A DNA stretch of 14,297 nucleotides from JAKSCF01 sp028279945 (GTDB lineage: Bacteria > Bacillota > Clostridia > Peptostreptococcales > JAAYPU01). The stretch covers positions 1 through 14,297 of the forward strand of contig JANQMT010000040.1 of NCBI GenBank assembly GCA_028279945.1, in the 5' to 3' direction. The first letter of the stretch is position 1, and each line of letters begins with the position of its first letter. The notes beneath the pieces were generated by a model that was given only the letters and a program-made list of their open reading frames with translations, was not told where the DNA came from and ran no database searches. Shown one piece after another: positions 14,271 through 14,297 of the stretch. A program made the translations under genes and the position numbers.

Positions 14271-14297
14271 TCTTATCACCTCAAATTTATTAGTAAT

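Noticed and set aside
1..14297. CRISPR arrays, tRNA or rRNA genes, transposases and attachment sites
   Set aside because: No regular repeat-spacer pattern, tRNA-like cloverleaf, transposase motif or integrase was seen.

Overview
The window reads as a low-GC, endospore-forming, strictly anaerobic Firmicute of the class Clostridia. The right part carries spoIVB and spo0A in their conserved order. The left part encodes oxygen-sensitive enzymes: a glycyl-radical-type enzyme, a radical SAM activase and a tungsten-type aldehyde ferredoxin oxidoreductase. The species cannot be named from the sequence. Every gene I can support lies on the minus strand, so transcription runs from high to low coordinates. 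Several genes use TTG starts that are fixed by good Shine-Dalgarno sites.

Right part (about 11230-14297), sporulation cluster: a membrane-anchored protein with a BofC-like C-terminal region, then spoIVB (PDZ plus serine peptidase), then spo0A (response regulator) with a strong intrinsic terminator. A sigma-F/G-like promoter precedes spoIVB. A good match to a sigma-H promoter, with a Spo0A box overlapping its -10, precedes spo0A.

Middle (about 10824-11232): a roughly 400-base gene-free region. It holds a TTGACA-N17-TATAAT promoter identical to the consensus, a potentially structured leader ending in an attenuator-like hairpin with a U-tract, a second sigma-A promoter, and two inverted repeats between that promoter and the first gene.

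Left part (1-10823), a nine-gene catabolic operon: dctP-dctQ-dctM (TRAP transporter), a glycyl-radical-family enzyme (GRE), its activase, a glycerol-dehydrogenase-like protein, aldehyde ferredoxin oxidoreductase, a MoaD/ThiS-like carrier and a D-2-hydroxyacid dehydrogenase cut by the window edge. The layout suggests uptake of a small organic acid (carboxylate or sulfonate), cleavage or dehydration by the GRE to a carbonyl compound, and oxidation or reduction by the dehydrogenases and the AOR. The substrate is unknown.

The most striking observation is that two enzymes of this otherwise intact operon lack a defining residue. The GRE has Ala at the glycyl-radical position (RVAAY instead of RV-S/A-GY) while keeping its catalytic Cys and its activase. 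The glycerol-dehydrogenase-like protein has Gly where the family has the metal-binding Asp. Either the operon is decaying, or it is a diverged pathway with altered chemistry.
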